DNA of 64,000 nucleotides from Enoplolaimus lenunculus. Taxonomy: Eukaryota > Nematoda > Enoplea > Enoplida > Thoracostomopsidae. Location of the stretch: the NCBI GenBank assembly GCA_030248215.1, contig JASANG010002759.1, positions 123,436-187,435 on the forward strand, given 5' to 3'. The notes under the pieces are model-generated. The model made no database searches and was not told the DNA's origin. It saw nothing but the letters and a program-made list of their open reading frames with translations. This document shows, one piece after another, positions 43,830-54,762 of the stretch (positions are counted from its first letter, which is position 1; every line of letters begins with the position of its first letter). The position numbers and the translations under genes were made by a program.

Positions 43830-46800
43830 TTAATACGACGGACGCGAGATATATTGTGTATTTTTGTCGATCACAGGTGGTGCATAAGTTTTCAAACGAC
43901 CCCTGACTGTCGATTGATCTGGATTGCATTGTTTACGCCTGTCCAAACCCTTGCCATCACCTGGAAAATAAAAACCTGTGTGGTAAACCAGATGGCATTT
44001 CGAAAGATCTTTAGCGCCCGTTATAGATGATACAGGACACTGGAACCGGACGCCAGAGTATACATGAGTGCCGTAACAATGAATTACAGTATTCCTAAGC
44101 TTAATAAGCCTGAGCGTAAACTTAAGCCTCAACATAAGCATTAGGGTTGTGCTATACTTTTGTTGACATCCGGTGCCGTCCGTCGTCCGTACGGCGCCGT
44201 CCGTCACCGTCCGTCACTATAACTAAGAAGCCTAAGCCGAAGCCTAAGCCTAAGCGCAAAATAGTCTAAAGTTTAAGGTTAAGTCACGCAGAAAACGACG
44301 CGCCCTTCAGCTATACATGGGCCAAATCTGATCGGCACATCTGACGTTTTCAGCTACTCAAGGTGACTTTCGCTTTACGGCAGCGAGCTAAGTACACAGC
44401 AAAAAAATTGTGAGTCAAATTGACTCTCTCCGAAATAGGCTCTACGGGACTACACAAACTGAGTCAAATTCGACTCCGCCAGAGTCAAACGTGCGACTCA
44501 GTGAGTCAAATTTGACTCTGGCGGAGTCGAATTTGACTCATTTTGTGTAGTCCCATAGAGCCTATTTCGGAGAGAGTCAATTTGACTCATCATTTTTGCA
44601 GTGTAATGAAATTTGAAGCCTTTTAAATTTTTTAAGCTCATTTTGCCAATCAATTTTAGAATTTTTGCTATGAAATTAAGCTTTCTTCTGAGAAACGGGC
44701 TGACTGAGTAGTCCACGCGTACAGTGCCTGCCTTTGACTCTGATCAAAACCAAAATTCAAAAATATGACAGGCGATTTAAATATTATTGCAGCAGTTAAA
44801 GATCCGGTAAAAGAAAGAAAATCTCGAACAAACCGTATAAAGACTTCGTTTCACCCAATTGGATTCCAAATGTCTAGAAGGTTTTAAAACAATCTACGTT
44901 TAGTTCGAAAAAATATATACAAAAGGTTATCTCTTCCCAAAAATGAAATGCTGGTATCAGCCCAGCCGACCAGTAGAGCAGAATTATACTTCAAAACGGT
45001 CAATTTGTATTAACCTTTACCTGTTATTCCATGAATTTGTGCTGCGGCCACTAGCACATCAAGTGTTCCCGAATACGGCAGAGTTGGTGGTCCGTTGACG
45101 TTTGGGTACAAATATAGACACAATCGACCTCGACCTGGATCGTCTAAAGCTTCTTCAGAGCCTTCGTCGACCTCGATGTTACTATCGATTGTGTTCGGAA
45201 TGAGCTCGTTTCCAGAAAATTCTCGTTCGTTTTCAGCAATCTCATCCAGGTAGTAATCGTTTCCAAAATCAGGTTGAGGCACGACAGACGGTGGTTGAAG
45301 CATTTCATAATCGAACAATAGTTCATTTTCGTTGTTGAGCTGTGGAAACGGATACGAAATGCGTCTTGCGTCAGGCACAAATCGACTAGACAACTCGTCT
45401 GTGAATTTAACGTCTGGATGAACGTTGTCAGTTTGTGGGAAAATTTTGTTTTTTGACCGTGGGAAAATTTCGTTATTCGACCGTGAGAAAATCGCGTTTT
45501 CTGAGTTCGGTAGTAAGTCAAAATGGTTGATGAAGTTGAAATCGTGAGGATGATGGTCGACCTTATGTGTGGTGGGCTTGCGAAATTTTAGTGATCTTTG
45601 AGAATAGATACCACCTGATTGATTACGGCGATGGTGTCGGTTTTGTTGGCTCACAGGTGGTACGCTTCCAACGGGAGCCGAGGCGACACGGCGGAAATTT
45701 TTAAGTTGCCCCTCAGTGTTTGGTCGATGTTTTCTTTGTTCTATTCGACTGTTAATATTTGGAGTATTACTCGGTTGTGACAATTGTTTCTCTGGACTAG
45801 ATTTTCGCCCACTGCCAACGAGATTATTCTCGTCTGATTCAACTAGCAGTTCGCATTGAGTGCTCAACTTGCATATTTCCGCCGAGTCGTACGTCAGTTG
45901 AGTTGGCTCACACTTTGCGTAGGTGCGATTTCGATGATGACACTGATAACAGCTGCCAACGCTGGCCAAGCATTGCCACCTCGATCCAGTTGAGCTTGGA
46001 TCCTCATCGTTTAACAACATTTTATTCAGTGCACCACCGTAATCATAGTGTTGCGACATTTTTGATTCAACTCGTCCACGTGGTTTCTGTCGGATGTTTT
46101 TATTATTGCTGGTAATATTTGTGCTGTTGAGCTCATTCAGTAGTCTTGAGCTAAGGTCGTCGAGGTCACTACTGCGGCCAATATGTGGTTGCATCCATAA
46201 CGAATGATTGAGCCAAACTTCGTTGAAAGTTGAACTGAACTTTTCTGCCAACGTTGTATTCGACGAGGGTTTGTTCGAGTTTGACTCAGTTTGGTTTGGT
46301 TTGTTGACTGTCATTTCATCGATATCATGCCACCAAACTTCGCCATCCGTCAGTTGTTCGTTCTGGATTCGTTCTGGTGGGTCAGACGACGGCAACGTTT
46401 TATTGGTTCGACTTTGCGGCGTTTTTATCACTGCAATAACGCGTTGTTTTCGACTTAAAGCAACGTTATCGGCTTTGGACACTGAAAGATGTGTATACAA
46501 ACGGCCGTTAACATCTTGGTGATAGTGTTTCCAGCTTGGAGGAGAAAATCGGCGACGTTGGTTGTTCTTCAATTTAAATCTTTTTCGCTTTCGATTGTGT
46601 CGTTCTAGCGGAGAATCAAGGACCAAAAAATTAAATCGATCCTCAGCTGGAGTAAACTTACGATTGACCGTTTTCTTTCGTTGCCGAGCACGAACGATTT
46701 TCCCACGCTTACGATCATCGCTGAAAACTTTCCCACGGTTATGAGATGATATTTGCTCGCGATTGAAATCGTCGGAAAGTTTCGTACGGTGTTGTTTTGG

Positions 46801-47096
46801 TGCTATGGATGCGGTTATGTTGCCATATCGACTTGCTTGAATGCAATTCCAATCACTTAAACAACTGCTTTTGCTTGAATATCGATATATTGGTGCACTT
46901 CGATTACAATAATGCGATCCAGAGTCCGAGCTACACGCAACACAACGCGGAATGAGTCTTGTATTGTCTGGGACAATAGCAGTGATGCAGAACCAGTACT
47001 TGTTTGAAATTTGGTTCAATCCGTCTGGTTCGTTTTGGGTTTTGATAATCGGCCTGCGAGCGACGATGCGTTTCTTCAATAGTTTTTGTTTACGGC
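43830..47096 (-). CDS. gene D: long-exon, probably secreted protein
   Basis: The main exon (47096-45021, 2076 bp) follows TTCATTTTAG and ends at ACAG|GTAAAG; it is open throughout (691 codons). The next exon (43960-43830) follows TTTTATTTTCCAG, completes the split Gly codon and reads 42 residues from DGKGLDRRKQCNPD to SRPSY before TAA. The N-terminal part has clustered cysteines (YWFCITAIV, RCVACSSDSGSHYC), then a long Arg/Lys/Ser-rich stretch with about eight N-glycosylation sequons (NRS, NITA, NTT, NHS, NSTN, NRT), a second cysteine group (WQCLASVGSCYQCHHRNRTY..CEP), a near-repeat (IFSRSNNE, IFPRSKNK, IFPQTDN) and an acidic part before GRLCLYLYPNVNGPPTLPYS. This argues for an extracellular protein. 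The start is upstream, unfound. The intron holds a T2 and a TGAGTCA element. The family is unknown to me. Confidence 0.65.
44070..44322. mobile_element. hAT-like MITE family T2 with nested TAAGGGTG MITE
   Basis: The T2 right end CTTCAGCTATACATGGGCC is clear; the left end is worn. At 44141-44226, TTAGGGTTGTGCTATACTTT ... CGTCCGTCACTATAA is a small TAAGGGTG-family insertion. In the gene D intron. Confidence 0.7.
44395..44603. mobile_element. TGAGTCA palindromic MITE, TA-flanked
   Basis: CACAGCAAAAAAATTGTGAG mirrored by CTCATCATTTTTGCAGTG, TA on both sides. In the gene D intron. Confidence 0.88.
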
Positions 47097-47807
47097 CTAA
47101 AATGAAGTAAGCACTATTATTTAAACTTTACTCAATCAGCAACTAACATTTATTTAATGGCAATGCGTGTGGCAGCGGTTTATTGTTGGTTCAGGGCATT
47201 CGAGCCCTCTTTCAAGCTGACTGTTACCATAAAATCAGTTAATTCCAAAACCGGGTTGGTTTTTCCCAAAAAATTGAATCATCTGGAATAACGAACGGTT
47301 TTAGCCGTCATCAGATGTGTAAAACATGGCGTCTGCCATCTGGCTGGCGTGGCCACAGACTTGTGTGTTTGACTTCGGCAAAAAATTTGCTAACATATTT
47401 TGCTTAGGCTTCGGCTTAGGAAGTCGCTTTTACAACGCTTCGGATTTGGCTGAGAAATGCGCTTAATCTACTGTTACGGCCCTAAAAGTAACATTGGATA
47501 AGACTACAGTACACATATTAGCAGCAAAAGCGTCTGGAATATTTATTCAGGCATTTACCAAACAGGCAAACCAGCGTGCATAACGGTGAAACTTGTTCCG
47601 AAAGAGGGAGTTGCCAAAAAACTACGTTTTCTCTGTTGTTTTTTTCAAATGCCCGACAGTGGTTCCAAACAATTTAAGTGGCAAAAATTCTGCCATGATT
47701 TTAGCTTGTTTTGTTTGCTTATACTCACTGTTCTAAATACAGCCTGTAAAATATTTAAGCGAACATTAGCAATAGGTATGTCTGTCTTTTGGGTTCATGT
47801 AAAAATC
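47097..47807. other. gene D intron; T1 remnant
   Basis: At 47396-47496 TTTTGCTTAGGCTTCGGCTT ... CCTAAAAGTAACATTGG is a left-truncated T1 copy. The rest is unassigned. Confidence 0.5.
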
Positions 47808-48006
47808 AGAGGCGGAACGTTTTTTGTGGGATTGCAATAGAGTAAGCTAAGCTTTAGACTAATTTTTTGCTTAGCTTTTGGGCTCAGGTTTAGGCTTAGG
47901 CTTAGTCTTAGGAATATGCTTTCTTACGCTTAGGCTTAGGCTGAGGCTTAGACTTAGGTTTAGGAATATGCTAATAATACTGTTCTCCCCGGGTCTTTAC
48001 ATTTGC
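47808..48006. mobile_element. hAT-like MITE family T2
   Basis: AGAGGCGGAACGTTTTTTGT ... CCGGGTCTTTACATTTGCC; several TTAGGC tracts inside. Confidence 0.8.
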
Positions 48007-48140
48007 CGTCTTTTGATAACAAAAATATGTTTCCAGGTTCTCCGTTGGAAGGATGTATAGAATTGTCTGGTTTAAAGATGAGTTTACAAATGGTTTAAAA
48101 AATATTACAGATAAAAGCCGATTATTTCGAAAAGCAGCAC

Positions 48141-48297
48141 CTTTATTTCGAAGTCCACACTGAGTTCGAGCTCTGCATCTTGCTTTGGTAGGCCAAACGG
48201 TTTCATTTCGGTCACAATATCCCGATGTACACGGAAGGCATTTATTTCGCACGCGAACTCGTGTTCGAGAAACCAGTCGAGCTGACAGTTGCCGACA
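48141..48297 (-). CDS. candidate upstream exon of gene D
   Basis: On the minus strand, after GTTTGTGGCAG, the frame reads VGNCQLDWFLEHEFACEINA then a run of alternating hydrophobic and acidic residues (ELELSVDFEIK), open to a stop at about 48106. A donor at AAAG|GTGCTG would give a phase-0 end, which does not match the phase needed by the exon at 47096, so another exon or another donor must lie between. The stretch looks strongly coding. The Cys plus beta-strand-like pattern recalls NTR-type modules only loosely. Confidence 0.4.
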
Positions 48298-48942
48298 CTG
48301 CCACAAACGACGTTGATTTGGAATTAAAAATTGGATATCTGCAATATTTCAATATGTCTTAGCCTAAAGTTGCATGGTCGTGTGCCAAAATTTGAAATTT
48401 TATTATCGGAGAATGCAAAATGTGTAGCAAAAAACTGTTTCTCCACGCCCAGTTCAGTCGCCTCAGCTATATTTATACAATTAAAGCTGGAATGCTCACA
48501 TACGTACTTTGGGCAACTTTCTGGCATTACTTTGTTTACAATATTTTCTTAGAACAAAAACGTGATTGCTCTGTGAAGGAAAACTTTCATGCAGAGTAGT
48601 GTGCAAACTAGTGCATTGCGCAAAGCCGGTTGACTAGTATATATCTACATACGGATCGTTTAATCCGACCAAGTCGTACCTGCACTTTGTCTTCTTGACT
48701 GCACATGATAAGCAATCTCGCCAAACAAGCACACGGTTGCAAGTAAAGACCGGAAACGGAAGATCATAGCATTCAAAGTTTGTACTTCGATTGTTCAGTT
48801 CCGGCACGCGAGTGACTGTAATAACTTATCATTATGAATTACTTATTTCCGTATATTTATTTCATGTTACCATTTGTAGAATATTCCGGAAGAAATTATG
48901 CGATTTTCGCTCACAAGTATTTATGACAGTTTCATGCGGCTT
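48298..48942. other. spacer, nothing recognised
   Basis: No repeat end; one or two short open frames without splice context. Confidence 0.35.
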
Positions 48943-49025
48943 ACGGTACAACCGGAGGCCTGCCTCCGGCTCCGGCGTAAAATCGGCATCCGGCTCCGGT
49001 ATTTTTCACCTTCGGTTGCACCCTG
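48943..49025. mobile_element. hAT-like MITE family C, very short
   Basis: CGGTACAACCGGAGGCC ... CTTCGGTTGCACCCTG, only about 80 bp with CTCCGGCTCCGG motifs. Confidence 0.7.
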
Positions 49026-49036
49026 ATAAAGCTGTA

Positions 49037-49462
49037 CTGTATTGACCCGAACAAGAGAAAGGTCCCCAATTTGAGTCTGAATCAATAGGAGTCCGTATCC
49101 CTAATAAGAGTCTGTAAGCAGATAGAGTCCCTAAACCCTAATTAGAGTCCATAAATGTCAATTAACCCTAAATTGTAGCGCCTAAATAACTCCAGGACCA
49201 AATAATTTGAGTTCGAAACTTTAAAGGTACTTAAATTTTGAAAGTACGTTCCTAAGTATAACCTTGTAGTATCGCTCAAGCTATTGAGACAAGACAAATA
49301 AACGTTTAATTCAATGGATAATTGCAGTACCGGATATATCAGTAACGAAGGCCGGCGGAGCGTGGTCTAAAAATAAATAACAGTCCGTAACCGAATAACA
49401 AGGGGGTACCCCTGGAGACGCCAAATAAATATCAGTCCCCCATCTTATTCGGATCACTACAG
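49037..49462. mobile_element. TA-flanked MITE, CTGTAnTGACCCGAATAAG family
   Basis: CTGTATTGACCCGAACAAGA ... CTTATTCGGATCACTACAG with TA on both sides, 426 bp, highly similar to 1422-1855. Confidence 0.88.
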
Positions 49463-49582
49463 TATTTTCGTAAGAGTATTTCGGACTGGAGTCTGGCACA
49501 GATTTATATAAATTCAAAATATTAATAAAGTTGGGTTCATTCATCAATTTAAAGATGCGACTTTGTTAAAAAATTTTAAGTT

Positions 49583-49718
49583 TAAGGGTGATGGCTATAC
49601 ATTTGATTACGTCAGGCGCTGTCTGTCACCTTGCGACCATGCCACTGTACGGTATGGCGCCGTTCGTCACCGTTCGGTGCAACTGCACGACGTCACATAA
49701 GTATAGCGACACCCTTAA
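49583..49718. mobile_element. MITE, TAAGGGTGTCGCTATA family
   Basis: TAAGGGTGATGGCTATAC at the left mirrors GTATAGCGACACCCTTA at the right; the best-kept copy of this family, about 136 bp, rich in GTCCG/CGGAC-like words. Confidence 0.85.
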
Positions 49719-49778
49719 GGGTATAAATTCACAAGTTGGGAAAATTTATTAGCCGAGCTGAAGCTTTGTGACACCTAT

Positions 49779-50164
49779 CAGGGTAATACCGGAGGTCTGC
49801 CCCCGGCTCCGGCTTCCGCATAAAATCGGCCTCCGGCTCCGGCTACGGTAGAATTTTTGCAGCAAGTTCCGGCAACTACGGTTGTAAAACTTTGCATAAT
49901 TTTGCAAAATTTATCTGTTTGGCGCGTTTCGTTTTACTTTTGTCACAAATTCAGGAAAGAATTTCCGTAATTTCCTAGAAACTTTAGCGTCAAACCAAAC
50001 AACTTAACAACATATTGCAGATTCTGGCTAAAATTAACTAATTAACCATCGTTTTATCTACCTAATTTCGCCTGACCTCCAGCGCCGCCGGCTCCGGCTC
50101 TGGCTCTAGCAAGTTTCGTTGATGACCTCCGGCTCCGGTATTTTTAACCTCCGGTTGCACCCTG
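49779..50164. mobile_element. hAT-like MITE family C
   Basis: CAGGGTAATACCGGAGGTCT ... CCTCCGGTTGCACCCTG, flanked by ACACCTAT and ACGCCTAA (six of eight shared). The inside alternates CTCCGG runs with an AT-rich centre. Confidence 0.82.
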
Positions 50165-51436
50165 ACGCCTAAGTATCGTTCTCATGTGGTTTAGTCAGCC
50201 ACTTCAACTAGAGTCCGGAGTGCATCTAACATTGAAAACTTTGAAAATCTGCCTAAAAGAAGTGTGCAACTCCTGCACTTTAAAATTAACATGAGTAAAC
50301 GTCCGGATCATAGTATACAACACATGAGGTTCTAATCAAATCATGTGAATCTTATATTTAAACTTTTAAATTTGCTTATTTAACAAAAATCAAATTGCAA
50401 ATGCACTAAAAAAGCGACCTATTGCAACTGCGGTCAGAAGAAACAACGCTAAATTTAGGTCAAATTGAGATATTTTCACAGCCCAACGTTTAAAAAATAT
50501 ATATTTTTAAAAATATACGCATTTGAATTTTATATTTCAGTGGAAACGTTGCGCAAAACTTTCACTTCAAGGATATCAACGTTTCTTGTCTCTCTCTCTC
50601 AGATGTCAATTCTATTTCATTATACATGAACCATTAGAAATTAAATTTTATAAAGAAAAATTGCGTAAATTTTCTACTGAATGAAATCTGAATTTACGAA
50701 GACAGAATTATATATTGTGCAATGTTGTCAAACCATGACCAATGGGATGCAGCTGTACCTTATCCTAGGAAGCTCCGAATGCAGTTTAATGAAAGCAGAT
50801 ATTATAAAATGAAAAATTGCACAAAATTTGCCGGCGCAACCGCTAGTCTAAGCGTTTGGCCAGTCGACTTCACTATGCACCCTCAACCCATAATTCTGGC
50901 GACACACTCGTTTTGAGGCGGTACGCAAATTTAAAGTTTGTAATTTTTTGTTTATGTTGAAAATATTTCAAAGTTAGAAAGTTTAATAGCCAAATATTAA
51001 AATTGCAGTTTTAAAAAATTCAAATTGCGCAGATATATTTAAACCGCGATCAAATTGTCTTTTCCGTTGAAAAATGGTAGAATTTGGCCGTTTTTATACA
51101 CTATTGCATTTATGGCCCGTTTTTTGAGGCAAATTTAATGTCTTGTGACACATTGTTGTACATGACCTAATTCAGGCATATTTTAGTATAATTTAAAACT
51201 ATCCATTAAAGTCTAACTTGTAATACCAAAATCTGTATGTAAATCCAACTTACGTTACAAAATTCTTAAAACATTGAAATTTTTGAAAACTCGTTTCATT
51301 TACAATTAAATTAAGATGTATAGCCATCGAGAACTACGAGTTCAAGTTGAGATTAAAATTTTTGTAAATATTTTAATGTGTTTAATTTCGCTTAGCTTTC
51401 ACCACAGCCATGGAGTCCAAGTTACGTGGAAATGGT
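50165..51436. other. 1.3-kb AT-rich spacer, nothing recognised
   Basis: The longest stretch in the window without a repeat end or exon that I recognise. A 64-codon plus-strand frame near 50722 is not supported. Confidence 0.4.
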
Positions 51437-51828
51437 CAGGATATAAACGGATAGTATAATCATTACGAAAACGGATAGTGAACGAAATAACGGAAACGGA
51501 AAACGGATATTGAAGTATATCAATTTCAAATAGGCTTCATTTCATCTACCAACGCAATTGAGACAAGCTAATGTTCACCGGGTTTTCAAAAATTTTGAAC
51601 AAAAAGTGGCGGATACATCGAAATTTTTACGATTATGGAAGAATATCGTAGTTTTTGTTGCAAGTCGGACTATTGCAGTCTGGAATAAAAAAAATTTGCG
51701 AAAGATTTACCTAATTTATAACTAATTTTGAACGTAAAAATATACGAATTTCCGGCACTTCTATGCCGGAAACGGAAACTGATACTGATGTTTACCAGAA
51801 ACGGAAACGGATATCCGGTTACACCCTG
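51437..51828. mobile_element. hAT-like MITE family C, CGGATA subfamily
   Basis: CAGGATATAAACGGATAGTA ... GATATCCGGTTACACCCTG; flanks GAAATGGT and GTAATGCT agree at six of eight bases. Interior shared with 33801-34190. Confidence 0.82.
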
Positions 51829-52185
51829 GTAATGCTGGCGATCGCTTTAAGTCAACAATCACAATACACTGCATTCACACTCTGTGACGGTTTCAGGCTT
51901 TAGCTAATCTCAGCAAACTTCGAAAAGATGTTATTGATTGTGGTTTAGAAATAATATTTCGCAGCCAGCGATTGCAGAATTATGCTTGCACTTGTACCAT
52001 ACGAGTATAAAACGTTTAAACAATACAAAATTTAATAAACCATTTTAAAACAATTGAAAAAACACAAAAAAAATATAATTATTTATTATTCAACAATTAT
52101 TGATACAATAATTTTTATCCTTTATATGGTTTGCAGAAATCCCAACGTGCAGATGTTATAATCAACAATTATTGATGCAACAATG

Positions 52186-52370
52186 AGCCAGTGTAACAGA
52201 GACGGAACTGTAGTTAACCATATTCCTAAGCCTAAGCCTAAGCCTAAGCGTAAGTTGATGCCTAAAGCCTAATCGTAAGCCCAATCACAAAATAGTCTAA
52301 AGCCTAAGCTTTCACTCTATTGCAGTCCCACAGAATAACGTTCCGCCCGTGATCTTTACATTGACTCAAT
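52186..52370. mobile_element. hAT-like MITE family T2
   Basis: GAGCCAGTGTAACAGAGACG ... GTGATCTTTACATTGACTC with GCCTAA tracts. Confidence 0.78.
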
Positions 52371-52572
52371 CCTTTTTATCCTTTATATATCTTGCAGAAA
52401 CGCAACGTACGGATACTAAACAATATGATTTCATTATGCTTCCGGTTGAAAACTGCGAAAAATAGCAAATATACCCGGGGCACAGGCGAAGATTTTCTCC
52501 GGAAACGGAAGTCTAGAAATTATTGACCGGTGTTTTTGACTCAGATCAGCTAAGCTGTTTGATGAGTTTTTT

Positions 52573-52760
52573 GGCCCATGCAAAGATCAGGGGCGGAACG
52601 TTTTTCTGTGGGACTAGAAAAGAGTAAGCTTATTAAGCTTTAGACTAATTTTTTTTGTTTGGCTTAGGCTTAGGAATATCCTTATTTTTTCGCTTAAACT
52701 TAGACTTGGGCTTAAGAATATACTTATAATACAGTTCCACCACTGTTGTTTATATTGGCC
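52573..52760. mobile_element. hAT-like MITE family T2
   Basis: GGCCCATGCAAAGATCAGGG ... CACTGTTGTTTATATTGGCC, opposite orientation to the copy at 52186. Confidence 0.82.
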
Positions 52761-52879
52761 AGTGTTTTTTGCACATATACTGTTTGTGTTGTTTTGTATA
52801 TTTCATAATTTAACTAGCAGACACCATAGGGTAGCCCCGTAACTGAACTATATTCAAATAAAAATTTATAGATAATGAC

Positions 52880-53350
52880 CTTTAAATTAGTTTTGTTTTT
52901 CAGCGAAAATCAGTATTTCCGTTTGCCAACGCGCTCTCGACTTTTAGATCACCGGTCGTTTTTGTTTCCGTTTCCGGTATTTTTTCACATTTTGTTAAGC
53001 ATTGATAAAATAACCTGTTCTTCTGGTTAGATTAAAAAATTTAATATGTTTCATTAAACGAAATGAACTTGCGGCGCTGGTAAAATACAATATTTGCTTG
53101 AAAACAAAGCATGAAATGTTGTAGCAAAATGTTTTCAATATATAGACAATTTGTTTTGCGCAATCAAAACCAAGACCACAATTTTCAGAAAAAATTTCCG
53201 AAGTTTCGCAGAAAATTAGCGTAAAACCAAACAACTGAACAACATATTGCAGATATTGGCTAAAATTAACCTAAAATTAACCATCATTTTTATCACTGAA
53301 ATTTCGCATCACCTCCGGTTCCGGTATTTTTTCACTTCCGATTGCACTGT
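52880..53350. mobile_element. hAT-like family C, two overlapping worn copies
   Basis: TTTCCGGTATTTTTTCACAT near 52975 and TTCCGGTATTTTTTCACTTC near 53315 are two right ends of the family in the same orientation. Confidence 0.55.
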
Positions 53351-54244
53351 GAATGGTTCATAAGCAATAAGAAATTGGCGAACTTTTTGACAAAGATGAG
53401 ATGCAAAAGTCCACCAAATTGAACTTTTCAAAAATTCAAATATGAGTGTGAAATGATTGATTTCGTGAAAGCACAGATGGGTAAACATTTTCAGAATGGA
53501 ACCACAGGTTAATTAGAAAACTGAAAACATCGATTCGTCAATTTAAGAGCCGCAGCAGGCCAATTACATATTTTTAGCCACAATATGAATTAAAAAGATT
53601 TTTAGGCAAAGTAGTGATATGAAAACATACTTAAATATATACACACCATAGAGACGCGTTGCCAGATAATGGTCTGGAGGATCTACGCCACCTGATTTAT
53701 GAATAAAAATTCTTTGCGACTGTTCTGTGAATAGTTCGTGATTTTGTGTGTCTACCTTAATCACTAACTCCGCATATCAGTCCGTATTTCAATGACACTA
53801 TTTCACTGCATAGATTTAACCGTTTTTACCCTTCCTAGCAACGTCTTAGCCTAACTTAAGTTCCAAAACAGACTAGGTGGAGCCAGGGACTCCCTTAAGG
53901 TGTGGTTTGGGTCTGTGTTTCATTTTAGTATTTTAGTTTTTAATTTGAAATATAATTAAGAGCGGCACAGCCATCTTCATGTTCGAACGGAATTTTATAC
54001 TAAATTTATGTTAAAACTGTTATTGTGAATTGATAATTTTTCTAGCATCTTTCTTTAATTTTCACTTTCCTGTGATACCTGAAAAGCTTACACAAACACG
54101 TACGTCTGCACGTGACAGCGATGATCATACTGGTTTTGTCTAAACCTAACCCAATTATCAATCCTAGCAACGCGTTTGACACCATTAACGTTTTGGCCCA
54201 GCTTAAAACATGGTTTACTAACAGCGGGCCGGTAATAAGTGCAA
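53351..54244. other. spacer, nothing recognised
   Basis: No exon or repeat end recognised. Confidence 0.35.
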
Positions 54245-54474
54245 GGGCGTAGCCATGACTTGTTAACGAGTCAATCGCCCCCTTTGTCAGATTTGTCCAG
54301 AAGGTTTCTGGAGACTTTTTGCAGTTGGGAACATAAGAATTCCGTTTTCGGAATTTTAAAATAAAAGTTAACACCTTGTTTTTAAAATTCTGCCAACGAC
54401 CCTGTCAAATTTGGAAGGTTTGAGGCGATTTTTTTCGCACTTCGAACGTTTTTCCAAAACCTTGGCTACGCCCC
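54245..54474. mobile_element. MITE, GGGCGTAGCCA ends
   Basis: GGGCGTAGCCATGACTTG at the left and TTGGCTACGCCCC at the right are inverted. The ends resemble family A but the interior (GGTTTCTGGAGAC, TTTCCAAAACC) is different, so I treat it as a separate family. Confidence 0.65.
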
Positions 54475-54482
54475 AGTGAACG

Positions 54483-54738
54483 CAGGCCCGTAGCCAGCTC
54501 ACCTTGCCAGGGTGGCTAAACATTTTTCAGGAGGGACATGCATGGGGTTTCGATGATTTACCCGCAAGATCGAACATTTTATAGGAGGGGCATAATTAAT
54601 TCAGAATTGGCTGATGACACCCAAGGGATATTACAAGTGGTTTCGATCATTTACAAGCAAGGTCGAACATTTTCTATGGAGGCAATTCTTTCACAGGGAG
54701 GGGCTGAAACCCCCTTACTCCCTCTGGCTACGGATCCA
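54483..54738. mobile_element. hAT-like MITE family A, internally duplicated
   Basis: CAGGCCCGTAGCCAGCTCAC ... CTCTGGCTACGGATCCA, flanked by AGTGAACG (54475-54482) and ACTGAACG (54739-54746). The GATTTACAAGCAAGGTCGAAC block is present twice, making it about 80 bp longer than usual. It ends 25 bp from the gene A stop codon. Confidence 0.88.
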
Positions 54739-54762
54739 ACTGAACGTCTACGTCACCACGTA

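Noticed and set aside
48106-48297. Placing the 48297 exon directly after the gene A exon ending at 55477
   Set aside because: The phase fits, but the exon at 55018-54763 also fits, is much closer, continues the same Cys-rich character and ends in a stop.
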